Shown here piece after piece: positions 55,286 through 64,000 of a DNA stretch of 64,000 nt. Both the position numbers and the translations under genes were made by a program. Every line of letters begins with the position of its first letter. The stretch's first letter is position 1. The DNA is from Clostridium septicum (GTDB taxonomy: Bacteria > Bacillota > Clostridia > Clostridiales > Clostridiaceae). The notes beneath the pieces were generated by a model. That model was given only the letters and a program-made list of their open reading frames with translations, had not been told where the DNA came from and did not search any database. The DNA is taken from the NCBI RefSeq assembly GCF_003606265.1, contig NZ_CP023671.1:992001-1056000 (forward strand). Reading direction: 5' to 3'.

Positions 55286-57394
55286 TTATTCTATTTTAAA
55301 CTTATTAATTTCAACTTTTAAAAGTTCTGCTTTTTCTTTTAAATCATTAGATTGATTTTTGAACATTTTAATAGCTTCTCCTTGTTCTTCAATTGAAGAT
55401 GTAACTTCTTCTGTACAACTTGCAGTTTCTTCTGATACTGATACTATATTATTTATAGATGAAACCATACCATTATTAGCATTATTCATCTCATTAATAA
55501 ATATATTTACATCATTTATCATATTCTTTATATTTTCCGTAGTCTCAGTAATATTTTCAAAAGCACTATTAACATCATTTACTGCATTAACTTGTTCTAT
55601 TGAACTGTGATTTATCTCTTGCATCATTTTAACACTATTTGAAATCTCTGATTTAATATCGTATATTATTTTAGCTATATCTTTAGTTGATACCTTTGAT
55701 GCTTCAGCTAGTTTTTGAACTTCTCCAGCTACCACACTAAATCCCTTACCAAGCTCCCCTGCTCTAGCTGCTTCTATTGACGCATTTAATGATAATAATT
55801 GTGTCTGTTCTGATATATTATTAAGAGTTTCTAAAATCTTTTCTATTGATTTAGACTTTTCATTTAAATTATCAACACTTTCTTCCGTCTTCCTTATAAT
55901 TTCAATATTATTTTGGGTCTTATATTTTAAATCCTCTACCTTGATAATACCTTCTTCAGTAACACTAGTAGAATTATTAGCTTCCTTAATCATTAAACTA
56001 CTTTTTTCAGTTAAGCTACTAAATTTATCGGTCATATTAATACCAAGTGCCAAACTACATTCTGCATCTTTTGCTTGAGATGATGCTCCTACTGCAATTT
56101 CATTAACTGCAATATTTATTTCATTTGCTACTTTTGTGGCTTGTTCAGCTTTTTCATTTAAAACAATTGAACTATCTGTTATTATGTTAGTTAATCCTTT
56201 AGTATCTTTAATTAACTCTGAAACATTTTTTATCATTTCATTTAGGCTATTTGATAAAGTACCAATTTCATTTTTCCCATCATGTTTAGAAACTATAGTG
56301 AAATCTCCAGTTGCAGCTTTAGATAATAAGCCTGATATATGTATTATAGGATTTGCAATTTTCTTAGATAATATGCTTATAAGTACTATTGATAAAATTA
56401 ATATTATGATACTTGCAACTACTACGCCCTTAATTACTGTTACTATTATACTTTTAGCTGTTGACTCTTTTTGTATTGTAACAACACCCCAATTATCTGA
56501 ATTTCCCACTAATTCTATAGGAGAATATGATGCATAGTAATTTTTTCCGTCTAAATCTTTAAACTTAAAGCTTCCTTCATTATGTAAAAGTAATTCTTCT
56601 ATAATTTTCTTATATCCATTAGATACTTCAATTGGTTCTTCTTTAATCTTTTCTTTTCCATTTCCATCTAATATTGGTTTGCCACTACCATCCATAATCT
56701 TTGTAGTCTTAGTTAATTTTTTATAATTATATCTTTCTTCCATTATTGTATTATTAGGATGGGCTATAACTGCACCTTCTCCATCAATAACAAAAGAATA
56801 TCTTCCTTCTTCTTCATTTGAATTTTCATTTATTAATTGCCTTAGATAGTCTAATTTAATATTACTTCCAATTACACCTACTGGCTTACCGTTTGAATAC
56901 ATTGGAATAAAAATAGATGTAACTAACTTATTGGATGTACTTGATTTAAATGATTTAAATACAAATGGCTTCATTTCTTCTTTCATTTTTATAAAGTAAT
57001 CTCTTCCTGAGCGGTCTAATAATTTTCCTTCTGATTTTCCTGTTTGCATTCCATTCATATTTTGAACATATAGTAATTCAAAAAACTCATTTCTTCTTTG
57101 TGCTTCTAACAACACATTATGTTGTGTATCAGTATTCATACTTAATATTCTTGGATCTACAGATAAATCTTCTGTAACTTTGTATGCCTTGTCTATAAAT
57201 GCAGATAAGTTTCTAGATATAAGCGTAGATACAGTTTCATTATTTTTATTGATTTGTGAATCATATACTTTAGATAATATAGCATTTATTGATAAAACAA
57301 TTCCTAAAGTTAAAATTAATACAATTGATACCATCATAAATATTAATTCTGTCCTTATGTTTCTAGTATTTGAGCTAAACTTAATTTTTCTCAT
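55286..57394 (-). CDS. Methyl-accepting chemotaxis protein with Cache sensor domain
   Basis: 702 residues. Membrane segments at 14-38 and about 320-345 frame an external double-Cache-type domain ([18 protein letters not shown] and the second-lobe [17 protein letters not shown]). A HAMP domain follows, then the methyl-accepting signalling domain with the conserved hairpin tip [45 protein letters not shown]. It senses a small ligand, often an amino acid or organic acid, and signals to CheA. Many Clostridium perfringens strains lack flagella, so it may serve twitching or an alternative role. GAGGAT precedes the ATG. Confidence 0.92.
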   Translation of the reverse strand: MRKIKFSSNTRNIRTELIFMMVSIVLILTLGIVLSINAILSKVYDSQINKNNETVSTLISRNLSAFIDKAYKVTEDLSVDPRILSMNTDTQHNVLLEAQRRNEFFELLYVQNMNGMQTGKSEGKLLDRSGRDYFIKMKEEMKPFVFKSFKSSTSNKLVTSIFIPMYSNGKPVGVIGSNIKLDYLRQLINENSNEEEGRYSFVIDGEGAVIAHPNNTIMEERYNYKKLTKTTKIMDGSGKPILDGNGKEKIKEEPIEVSNGYKKIIEELLLHNEGSFKFKDLDGKNYYASYSPIELVGNSDNWGVVTIQKESTAKSIIVTVIKGVVVASIIILILSIVLISILSKKIANPIIHISGLLSKAATGDFTIVSKHDGKNEIGTLSNSLNEMIKNVSELIKDTKGLTNIITDSSIVLNEKAEQATKVANEINIAVNEIAVGASSQAKDAECSLALGINMTDKFSSLTEKSSLMIKEANNSTSVTEEGIIKVEDLKYKTQNNIEIIRKTEESVDNLNEKSKSIEKILETLNNISEQTQLLSLNASIEAARAGELGKGFSVVAGEVQKLAEASKVSTKDIAKIIYDIKSEISNSVKMMQEINHSSIEQVNAVNDVNSAFENITETTENIKNMINDVNIFINEMNNANNGMVSSINNIVSVSEETASCTEEVTSSIEEQGEAIKMFKNQSNDLKEKAELLKVEINKFKIE

Positions 57395-57540
57395 ATTATA
57401 TATCCTCTTTTCTTTTAATCATACCATTATATATCGATAAATTTCTCCAAATTATTTAGCAGTAATTTATATTTATTACTTTTTTTCCATTTCTCTAAAT
57501 ATATTTATCATAATCTTTATAAAAATATAATAAAGCTCAT

Positions 57541-57999
57541 CTACTTGTGATAAAGTTCTCTTTTTCTTATATATTCTAATATATACCCTATTCCCATACC
57601 TATAAAACTTCCAGCTGTACCCCACATAAAGTTATCTGTAATAAATCCAATTGCTGTTCCAATTATAAAACAGGCAAGAATTAAATTCACTGATAGCTCA
57701 TCATCTTCCTCAACTTCCTCAACTTCCTCATCTCTATCATACTCTATTTCATTATTATCACATGATTTACTTGATTCAATTGTATCTTCACTTTTAGTTT
57801 TATCATCATTAATTATCAAATCATCTAAAGTTACATTAAATATACCTTTTAATAATATAAGGTTATCTATATCGGGATATGTTTTACCTGATTCCCATTT
57901 TGATACAGCTTGACGAGATACATTTAACATTTCAGCAAGTTGCTCCTGTGATAAACCTTTTTCTTTTCTTAACTTCTTTATATTTTCTCCTAAATTCAC
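57541..57999 (-). CDS. XRE-family HTH regulator with membrane tail
   Basis: About 152 residues. An N-terminal HTH_3 domain: LGENIKKLRKEKGLSQEQLAEMLNVSRQAVSKWESGKTYPDIDNLILL. A linker rich in Glu/Asp (IEYDRDEEVEEVEEDDELS) leads to two hydrophobic segments (NLILACFIIGTAIGFI, MWGTAGSFIGMGIGYIL), so it is a membrane-tethered regulator. Start is a GTG six bases after GAGGTG; a longer reading overlaps that site. Target genes unknown. Confidence 0.8.
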   Translation of the reverse strand: MNLGENIKKLRKEKGLSQEQLAEMLNVSRQAVSKWESGKTYPDIDNLILLKGIFNVTLDDLIINDDKTKSEDTIESSKSCDNNEIEYDRDEEVEEVEEDDELSVNLILACFIIGTAIGFITDNFMWGTAGSFIGMGIGYILEYIRKRELYHK

Positions 58000-58125
58000 T
58001 ATAATCACCTCATCTTAACTTAATTATAATTATTTATTGATAACCTCACAATTATAGTGTAGTTGCTTTTTGTTAACTTATAGTTGCATTCCTTAATCTT
58101 AAAGCAATGATTTATGTTCTTTTAA

Positions 58126-58155
58126 TAAAAAACCGTATCACTTACTTGTGATACG
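58126..58155 (-). terminator. Terminator at left edge of the AbiH cassette
   Basis: Perfect 8-bp stem CGTATCAC/GTGATACG with a 6-base loop and a run of T on the minus strand. It lies within the left repeat of the cassette. Confidence 0.75.
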
Positions 58156-58160
58156 CTTCT
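58131..58160 (+). repeat. Left cassette repeat
   Basis: Shares about 26 of 30 positions, allowing a three-base gap, with 60907-60932: AACC then TCACTTAYTTGTGATACG then TTC. The two copies enclose AbiH and the HEPN-like gene. Confidence 0.5.
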
Positions 58161-58205
58161 CCATACCTAGTACAAGTGAGGTTTTTATTTTTATATATTT
58201 TATAT

Positions 58206-58370
58206 TTACAATGGTGTAATAAATTTTACATAACGTCGCCTATCTCCTGCGCTCTCTAAACTGTACTCCCTAAACCATTCTCCAATGTCATGTTTGTCAC
58301 TAGTTAAGATATGTAAATACCTAAAAAAATTTTTGTCTATATATAATTTTACTAATAAAAATAATCCTAA
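58206..58370 (-). pseudogene. Orphan C-terminal fragment, atypical base content
   Basis: Open frame with no start: IDKNFFRYLHILTSDKHD then IGEWFREYSLESAGDRRRYVKFITPL and stop. The stretch with GAGCGCAGGAGATAGGCGACG is far more GC-rich than its surroundings. Codons and composition suggest transferred DNA, probably the end of a gene lost when the cassette arrived. Family not recognised. Confidence 0.5.
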
Positions 58371-58379
58371 TTATAAATT

Positions 58380-59399
58380 CTAATAACTAACAATATTCTG
58401 TATTTTTATAATTTCACCTCTAATATTATTGGATAGTGAGTTTAAAAAATGAAATGTTTCATACTCGTCTTCATTTAAATTCAATAATTTGCTTGCTATA
58501 TTTGTAATTCTATTTTCATCTTCTAAAGAATAATACGAAAACCTCCACTTTGAATTAGGCCACTTTGCTCGAATTTGTTTAAGATATGGAATGTCTACCT
58601 CACCCAAAGATAAGCCATAAACATTAATGCAATCTAACTTGTCACCTATTCTTTTATAAAATGTATTACATATATCCATATGCTTATTAACATCTTTTTT
58701 TAATCTTTCAATGTATCTTAATAAACAATTGTATTCATTAATGCTATTACTCATTGTTTGTGTAAAATCATATTTTTCCTCAAGTTCATCAATATATTTC
58801 TTTATTTCATTAATTCGCTGATTATTGCCATGTCCAATAATTAATTCATCATCTTCTTCGCCGCAACATTCACCATGCACATAATGGATTTTATCATCAG
58901 AAATTTTATACAGCTGTTGTAGTGTATGTGTATAATTAAATTAAATAAAATAATCATCACTATTAAACAATATTACACTATCTATTTTTTTTATCATTCT
59001 TGCAATAATATCATAATTTTCATCCTTATCCAATGTATTTATAACCCATTGAACAAAGTATCTCTTTAGGCTTTCAGCAACTTTATCTTCATTCATTTCA
59101 ATATCTACTGGGTCATTATATTCCAAACCTAAATCATCTTCGTGTGTGTCAATAATGAAAAATTCATCTACTTCTCCTAGATGCCTCTCAAAATCTTTCC
59201 AAAATATATCCTCAACGACATACTCATAGTCATGAGCTATTGGAGGACCAATTGGTTTCATATACCTAAAGTTATACATCTTCCCTACCTCTTCATAAAA
59301 TTCTGTATTATTCATTATAAGGTAGCATCCAAAATAATAATAACTACTCGGTAACCCATGATATAAATCAAAACCATTACCAATAATATTTAAATTCAA
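58380..59399 (-). pseudogene. abiH: AbiH-family abortive infection protein with one in-frame stop
   Basis: The two halves are in one frame, split by a TAA at 58938-58940. First half: LNIIGNGFDLYHGLPSSYYYF, the AbiH nucleotide-binding-like start. Second half: FNYTHTLQQLYKI, IHYVHGECCG, ELIIGHGN, all AbiH landmarks in the right order and spacing. About 340 codons in total, the usual length. Start is a TTG with GAGGTG six bases before. AbiH stops phage growth in lactococci; here, unless the stop is read through, only a 150-residue fragment is made. Confidence 0.82.
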
Positions 59400-59478
59400 A
59401 TATCTCACCTCTACTCTAACTAGTCACAAATTATACAAAAACTAATTATCCAAATTCTCCTCTAATCATTTTTCATAA

Positions 59479-60748
59479 TTAAATTTTATACAATCCTTGT
59501 ACTTTCCAAGGTACTATTACCCACTCTCCGCCTTTTTCATTGAGTAACAATGGTCTATCCTTTTCACCTTGATAAACTACTCCAAATTCTAAATCTTCAA
59601 TAAATATTTTATTAGTACTTTCCCATTTTGCTTCTACTAATACTCTTCTTAATGAAATCGCACGCTCTTCTACTTCTATTAATCTATATGATATTAGTTC
59701 TTTGTTTTTAAATAGCTCTTTACATAGTTTGGGTCTTAATCCTTGTGACTTTTCATAATTAAACATTTTATCTAATATCTTAGAAAGTTGTCCATAATTC
59801 TTCTTGTCCCAATACTCAAAAATTTTAAGCACCTTTTGAATATATTCATAATCATTATATTCTTCATATTTACCACTCTCAGGTATAGTGCTGCCAATAG
59901 TCACGATTCTTGGTTTCCATGAATCAATTATTTTTTTATCTTCTTGATTTTTATTAAACTGTGTTATTATTTCTTTAAAACTTACTGGCTTTTGTGCTTC
60001 AATAAATCTTTCTCTCCTAGAATCTTCGCTTTTTTTATTAGTCATCCAATCATGAATTGCAAAAAGTAATACGATACATTTACTAGACACAAATATATTA
60101 TCATAATTTAAATCTCTGCCATGCAATATTCCATTTCTATATGGTAAATAAATCACATCAGTATTTGTTTTCTTTCGACCTTTACAATAAATATTTTTTA
60201 TTTTACTTAGGCCGCTACTACAGCCAACCAAACAATCCCAAGCACTTACATCAGTTCCTTCCGCAAAGAAACCTTTACTTTTTGTATAATCATTTACTGC
60301 ACCATCTATAATCATTAAAAACAAAGGAACACTTGCATGATATCTTCCTTCTTTATGGTCTTCAAATGCTTTTAAAATCAAATTATACCTTACAAGAAGT
60401 TCTTCACAATTATTCTTCAAAAAAAAAGAGAGACTCTTCAACCTTAGAAGAATAATATGTAATTAATACCTTTTCAGCCATCTCTTCCCCATTTTCATCA
60501 TATACTTTATTTACTTCTTCTATCAATGTTGAACTTAATTTATCATAAACTATCCATCCTTTATCAGAAAATCGTTCATTAAATAATTCTATTTGACTAA
60601 TAAATTTATTCAAATTATTCTCTGCTTCTCTTATTTGCCTTTTAACATCCTCTCCCCCTAGGAATCCTAACAGCTTCATACCCTTTATTTCATCCTTCAT
60701 CTTTTTTATACTAGGTATTTCATCAACTATACTTTTTATATTAATCAC
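59479..60748 (-). pseudogene. HEPN-motif protein with frameshift at a nine-T tract
   Basis: Upstream frame 60410-60748 (112 residues) ends in KVEESLFFFEE. Downstream frame 59479-60441 continues as LKNNCEELLVRYNLILKAFEDHKEGRYHASVPLFLMIIDGAVNDY. They join if the nine-T run (60419-60427 on plus, A) were eight. The C-terminal frame has IYLPYRNGILHGRDLNY, an Rx4H motif with a polar residue after Arg, the signature of HEPN ribonucleases. The upstream frame has GAGGTGATT before an ATA rather than an ATG, so its start may also be lost. A defence role is inferred from AbiH next door. Confidence 0.65.
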
Positions 60749-60868
60749 CTCTCAAAAATTTATTTTTTCATAAACCTCATTTGTTATTTGATATAATAAT
60801 TATACTATATTTTCCATAAGTATAATAATATTTATCTTATTTATGATATGGTATTTTTACTTATAAAA

Positions 60869-60905
60869 ATAGTCTTAACCTAGTAATATCAATGGTTAAG
60901 ACTAT
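60869..60905 (-). terminator. Terminator-like hairpin at right edge of the cassette
   Basis: 12-bp stem ATAGTCTTAACC/GGTTAAGACTAT with T-rich DNA following on the minus strand, about 120 bases upstream of the HEPN-like gene. It ends a short transcript or serves read-through from the kinase gene. Confidence 0.6.
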
Positions 60906-60906
60906 A

Positions 60907-60932
60907 AACCTCACTTATTTGTGATACGGTTC
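60907..60932 (+). repeat. Right cassette repeat
   Basis: Second copy of the motif at 58131: AACC, TCACTTATTTGTGATACG, then GTTC. Same orientation, 2.8 kb apart. The cassette between is AbiH plus the HEPN-like gene. Confidence 0.5.
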
Positions 60933-60977
60933 ACCGTCAACAGTCGATTCGCAAAATATTTATAGAAATATAATTAT

Positions 60978-61019
60978 TAAAATAAGTGAGATAACAATTC
61001 ATTGTTACCTCACTTATTT
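60978..61019 (-). terminator. Terminator of the kinase gene
   Basis: About 20-bp stem with one G-T pair around AAAATAAGTGAG/CTCACTTATTTT, directly at the kinase stop. Confidence 0.85.
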
Positions 61020-61020
61020 T

Positions 61021-62559
61021 TTACATATTATACATAGATATATAATTCATAAATTTCTCTATATTAAACTCCTCAATGTTACTATTATATCTACTCATAA
61101 CATTAATTTGTTGAACACCTTTTTCAATTTCGTTAAAATCAAAAGCAAATGGGTCTGGTCTATTACTTTGAACTAAACCAGAATTAGTATTTTCTAATAT
61201 AAACCATTCTCCATATAGTTCTTCTCCATCTTGTACTAAAAGTATATTAAACCCTTTTTTGTCTATATATAATCCACCCCAAGCTTTTATCTTTCTTCCT
61301 CTACAAGTTGGAAGTTGCAATTCAACCCTTGTATATTCTTCCCCAAACTCTCTTCTTGTTACTTTCCTAATAAAATCTTTTTCAAGAATAGGTTTAAGCT
61401 TAATATCTATTACTTTTTTTGAAATTAAATTAATTTTTACCTCAATAGATTCATATCTTGATATTCTCCCTTCTGGAGTTATTGTAATTTCACCTTGAGG
61501 ATACGCCTTATTAAATGTATCTATAAATTCTTGTATTGGATTATAAATATCCTTTTTAAATTGATACTCAACTAACTTACAAAAATCTTCATCTTCTTTT
61601 CTTTTTCTTTCTTCTTCTAATTTTTTCTTGGATTCAAAATTATCTTTAGCTAATCTATTATTAATCATAGCATTTATTATACTTGAAAACTCTTTTTCTT
61701 CTATATCATTATTTATTAAGTAAGACTCTATCTCTTCCCAATTATTGAATCTTTTAGTTGTTGACTTTTCTAACATCTTCATTATAACTCCAGATAGCAC
61801 TGGCGATAAATTTGTATTAATTCTACTTGGATTTACTGGTTCACTAAATAAATGATGGTTTTTCCATTGTTCCACATCATTTGGAATAGTAACATTATAT
61901 GGAAACTGCAAAGTTGCAAGTTCATAAAAAACCAATCCCATAGAGTAAATATCCATTTGTATAGTATTTTTGTCATTCTTCCATCCTTCTGGTGCTGTAT
62001 ACATAAGATGTCCAAATCCTTTAAATGTAATAGTTCTGGTTCTATCAGTTGAAATCTTTGATAACCCAAAGTCACTTATTTTAATTACATCATCTTTTAT
62101 TAATATATTATCTGGTTTTATATCTCTGTGAACTAATACACTATTTACTGCTTTCATTCCTTTTGCTAATTGAAGAAATAAATTTTTCAACTTACCTTCA
62201 TCTAAAAATTTATTTTCCAACTTTTGTGACTTTATATACTCTTTAAGCGTACCTTTATTAGCATATTCCATAATTACATATGGTGGCAAATTGCTTATTG
62301 TATCTCCATCATTTGCAAATAGATATTTAATTACATTACTATCATCAATCTTAGTCGCTAAATTTATTTCATTTTTAAATGCAATTAAATTTTGTTCATC
62401 TGTAAAACCTTGTGCTATAGTTTTTAAAGCCCACTCTGTATCATCTGATATCCTTCTTATCTTAAATACATTCCCAAAAGCTCCATTTCCAATAAATTTT
62501 TCTATTAGATATTCATTATTTTCATTATCTTTAACAAATCTACCTTCTAATAATTGCAT
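61021..62559 (-). CDS. Hanks-type serine/threonine protein kinase, defence-associated
   Basis: 512 residues. Kinase domain about 15-285: glycine loop GNGAFGNVFKI, Lys in WALKTI, catalytic loop VHRDIKPDNIL, DFG in KISDFGLSKI, APEGW and the later MDIYSMGLVFYELAT. All catalytic residues are present. Beyond 300 comes a charged coiled stretch (LEEERKRKEDEDF) and a 200-residue domain of unknown type. There are no membrane or PASTA segments, so it is not the cell-wall kinase PrkC. It lies 69 bases after the type III restriction subunit. Kinases of this soluble kind, such as Stk2, act in phage defence; that role here is inference. Confidence 0.85.
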   Translation of the reverse strand: MQLLEGRFVKDNENNEYLIEKFIGNGAFGNVFKIRRISDDTEWALKTIAQGFTDEQNLIAFKNEINLATKIDDSNVIKYLFANDGDTISNLPPYVIMEYANKGTLKEYIKSQKLENKFLDEGKLKNLFLQLAKGMKAVNSVLVHRDIKPDNILIKDDVIKISDFGLSKISTDRTRTITFKGFGHLMYTAPEGWKNDKNTIQMDIYSMGLVFYELATLQFPYNVTIPNDVEQWKNHHLFSEPVNPSRINTNLSPVLSGVIMKMLEKSTTKRFNNWEEIESYLINNDIEEKEFSSIINAMINNRLAKDNFESKKKLEEERKRKEDEDFCKLVEYQFKKDIYNPIQEFIDTFNKAYPQGEITITPEGRISRYESIEVKINLISKKVIDIKLKPILEKDFIRKVTRREFGEEYTRVELQLPTCRGRKIKAWGGLYIDKKGFNILLVQDGEELYGEWFILENTNSGLVQSNRPDPFAFDFNEIEKGVQQINVMSRYNSNIEEFNIEKFMNYISMYNM

Positions 62560-62628
62560 AAATTCATCCCCCTTGAAATGTTGTTATAAATAGATATCCA
62601 AATTCTGAATATCTCTATTTTGTCATTT

Positions 62629-64000
62629 TTATATTTCTAATTTTTGTTTAAATTCTTCTTTAAACTCTTTTTCTTGTGATTTATTATAGAATGATAAGCC
62701 TATTAGTCTATACCTTTCATTATCAACTAATACACTATTTTCAACATCAAAAGATGCATCTTTTGGTAATAAAGTTCCTTCTGCTTCATATACTGCTGTA
62801 CTCTCTTTTATAACTTCATTTGGTTTACTTAATACAGCTAAAGACTCATCTTCTATTCTTAGTAATAGTTCTTCCTTCCATTTATCTTTTTCTAATAAAT
62901 GGTCACCTTTAGGTTCTATAAATAATTGATAATATTTATATTCACTATCTTCTTTTTTCTTAGCCCATAGCAAAAAGTCTGGTTCTGTTACTTGGTCTGT
63001 ATCAAAATGATATAATTTTAATATTTTCTCATTTCTTATTAAGTACACATCTTCATATCCACTATTAATTAAATCACTATAAACTGATTTCATTAGTAAT
63101 ATTAATCTCTTTTCTTCTGATGTACCATAATTTTCTTCATAAGCATACCATTTTTCATTCATTAAGTTTAATCTTAAATTTGAACCATCTTGTACGCTCA
63201 TTGGTTTACCCATTTCTTTATCTTCTCCACCAATAATAAATGATGCCTTTTTCTCAAAATTAAGATTTTTAAGTGCTTCTGGATAGAATTCTTTTGTCCC
63301 TATATAAGGAATATAGTTTTTCTTTATCTTACCTTCTATTTCTTTCAATATATCTAAAACAATCTCTAAAAGCTCTATATTATCTATATCATCAATTTCA
63401 GTGTATTTACTTCTTATAGTTACTTCAATTGCATCTAAGTATTTATTATCTGTAATAAATTCATTTATGGATTGTAAATTTGGTAAATATTTTTTCAAAT
63501 TTTCAAATGAGTAAAACTCATTTTTACTTATTGCTTTTCTTATAACATTGTAACCAAAGTCTTTTAATTTAAATGTTGTTGGAGTAAGATTATCGGCTTT
63601 ATCTTTATCTGTATTATCATCTAATATATGATTTTCTTTAATATTACCAGTTTTCAAGTCAAAATCATAAGATAACTCTACCTTCATTTGAGATAATGCT
63701 TCTATATCTTTATTTGTATTTACAACCTGTCTATTTGAAAATATAACACCATTCTTAAATACATTAGTTTTCTTAAAGCTGTCTTTTAGCTTTAAATCAA
63801 CTGTTATCTTATTTGACTCATCTTCAATTATACCTTTTTCTTTAAGTTCTTTCTTTAAGTCAGAAATATACTTAGGCTCATTTATACTATGATAATATAA
63901 TTCTTCCAATATTCTTAATTCATTATCTAAATCATTATCATATTTTCTTTTATACTTATCTTCTGTATCATCTAAATTAAATGGATAATACCTCGCACCT
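62629..64000 (-). CDS. Type III restriction enzyme, Res subunit, C-terminal part (runs off the window)
   Basis: The frame stays open through base 64000, upstream. The most upstream residues read GARYYPFNLDD, the helicase motif VI of type III Res proteins (usually GRGARYxPF). About 457 residues are visible. Near the end is the nuclease: VTEPDFLLWAKK with the Asp, then YYQLFIEPKGDHLLEKDKWKEELL with the ExK, the PD-(D/E)xK site of Res subunits. The helicase core and the Mod gene lie beyond the window. Downstream, on the same strand, is the Ser/Thr kinase gene. Confidence 0.87.
   Translation of the reverse strand, partial: GARYYPFNLDDTEDKYKRKYDNDLDNELRILEELYYHSINEPKYISDLKKELKEKGIIEDESNKITVDLKLKDSFKKTNVFKNGVIFSNRQVVNTNKDIEALSQMKVELSYDFDLKTGNIKENHILDDNTDKDKADNLTPTTFKLKDFGYNVIRKAISKNEFYSFENLKKYLPNLQSINEFITDNKYLDAIEVTIRSKYTEIDDIDNIELLEIVLDILKEIEGKIKKNYIPYIGTKEFYPEALKNLNFEKKASFIIGGEDKEMGKPMSVQDGSNLRLNLMNEKWYAYEENYGTSEEKRLILLMKSVYSDLINSGYEDVYLIRNEKILKLYHFDTDQVTEPDFLLWAKKKEDSEYKYYQLFIEPKGDHLLEKDKWKEELLLRIEDESLAVLSKPNEVIKESTAVYEAEGTLLPKDASFDVENSVLVDNERYRLIGLSFYNKSQEKEFKEEFKQKLEI

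Noticed and set aside
56136..56537. 133-codon plus-strand open frame opposite the chemoreceptor gene
   Set aside because: Antisense to the HAMP and membrane region; arises from hydrophobic codon bias.
58126..58180. Possible riboswitch or attenuator, because CACTTGT and ACAAGTAAGTG could pair alternatively
   Set aside because: No gene follows on the minus strand; a simple terminator plus repeat explains it.
61833..62075. 80-codon minus-strand frame overlapping the kinase gene
   Set aside because: Out of frame with the kinase domain whose motifs are all intact.
1..64000. VirR-box-type paired repeats near the LytTR regulator or surface genes
   Set aside because: No sequence matching the known paired box was found on reading the intergenic regions.

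Overview
The window is very AT-rich (roughly a quarter G+C by eye), has AGGAGG-type ribosome sites, frequent TTG and GTG starts and AT-rich codon use, and carries gene families typical of Clostridium (MprF, SipW/camelysin-type matrix proteins with a class B sortase, DUF4317, SstT). It is chromosomal DNA from a cluster I Clostridium. The SipW-matrix-sortase block closely resembles the sipW-bsaA biofilm locus known in C. perfringens, so that species or a near relative is my best guess, not a proof. No rRNA, tRNA or CRISPR array was seen.

Layout. 0-1.4 kb: LytTR response regulator plus the membrane half of its sensor kinase, cut by the window edge. 1.5-7.2 kb: cell-envelope defence block with mprF, a membrane-anchored ClpP-like protein and an OmpR-type two-component system. 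TTAAGR repeats at one- or two-turn spacing precede mprF, the two-component system and a distant VanZ-like gene (20.4 kb), suggesting a small regulon. 7.3-13.7 kb: surface-fibre locus transcribed leftward: SipW, four TasA/camelysin-like or anchored matrix proteins, a secreted vWA protein, a terminator, then an ECF sigma factor and sortase B. One matrix protein ends in an SPNTG sorting signal. 13.9-21.1 kb: WYL-like regulator, PAS-GGDEF-GAF-PAS diguanylate cyclase, a leucine-rich-repeat surface protein, VanZ-like protein and small membrane proteins. 21.1-25.3 kb: ECF sigma, membrane protein, ABC ATPase and two permeases, one of them with an internal deletion and frameshift. 25.6-30.5 kb: unknown protein, SstT, a dead isochorismatase and an AIPR-family phage-defence protein.

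30.9-39.7 kb: two FtsX/MacB-type ABC modules (permease, permease, ATPase) facing each other, around DUF4317 and STM3941-like genes. 40.2-45.3 kb: a decayed insertion sequence, small membrane or secreted proteins and a C39 peptidase. 46.5-64 kb: a defence island interrupted by housekeeping genes: complete type I restriction-modification (M, S, a 38-codon membrane peptide, R); a YdcF remnant; an ECF sigma operon; a methyl-accepting chemotaxis protein; an XRE regulator; then a repeat-bounded cassette with AbiH (one in-frame stop) and a HEPN-motif protein (frameshift at a nine-T tract); finally a Ser/Thr kinase just downstream of a type III restriction subunit that runs off the end.

The genes most worth attention are the AbiH/HEPN cassette between related short repeats, the kinase beside the type III nuclease, the TTAAGR regulon and the fibre locus. 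Many start codons were moved from the first possible codon to an internal ATG, TTG or GTG because the Shine-Dalgarno sequence overlaps or follows the first one.
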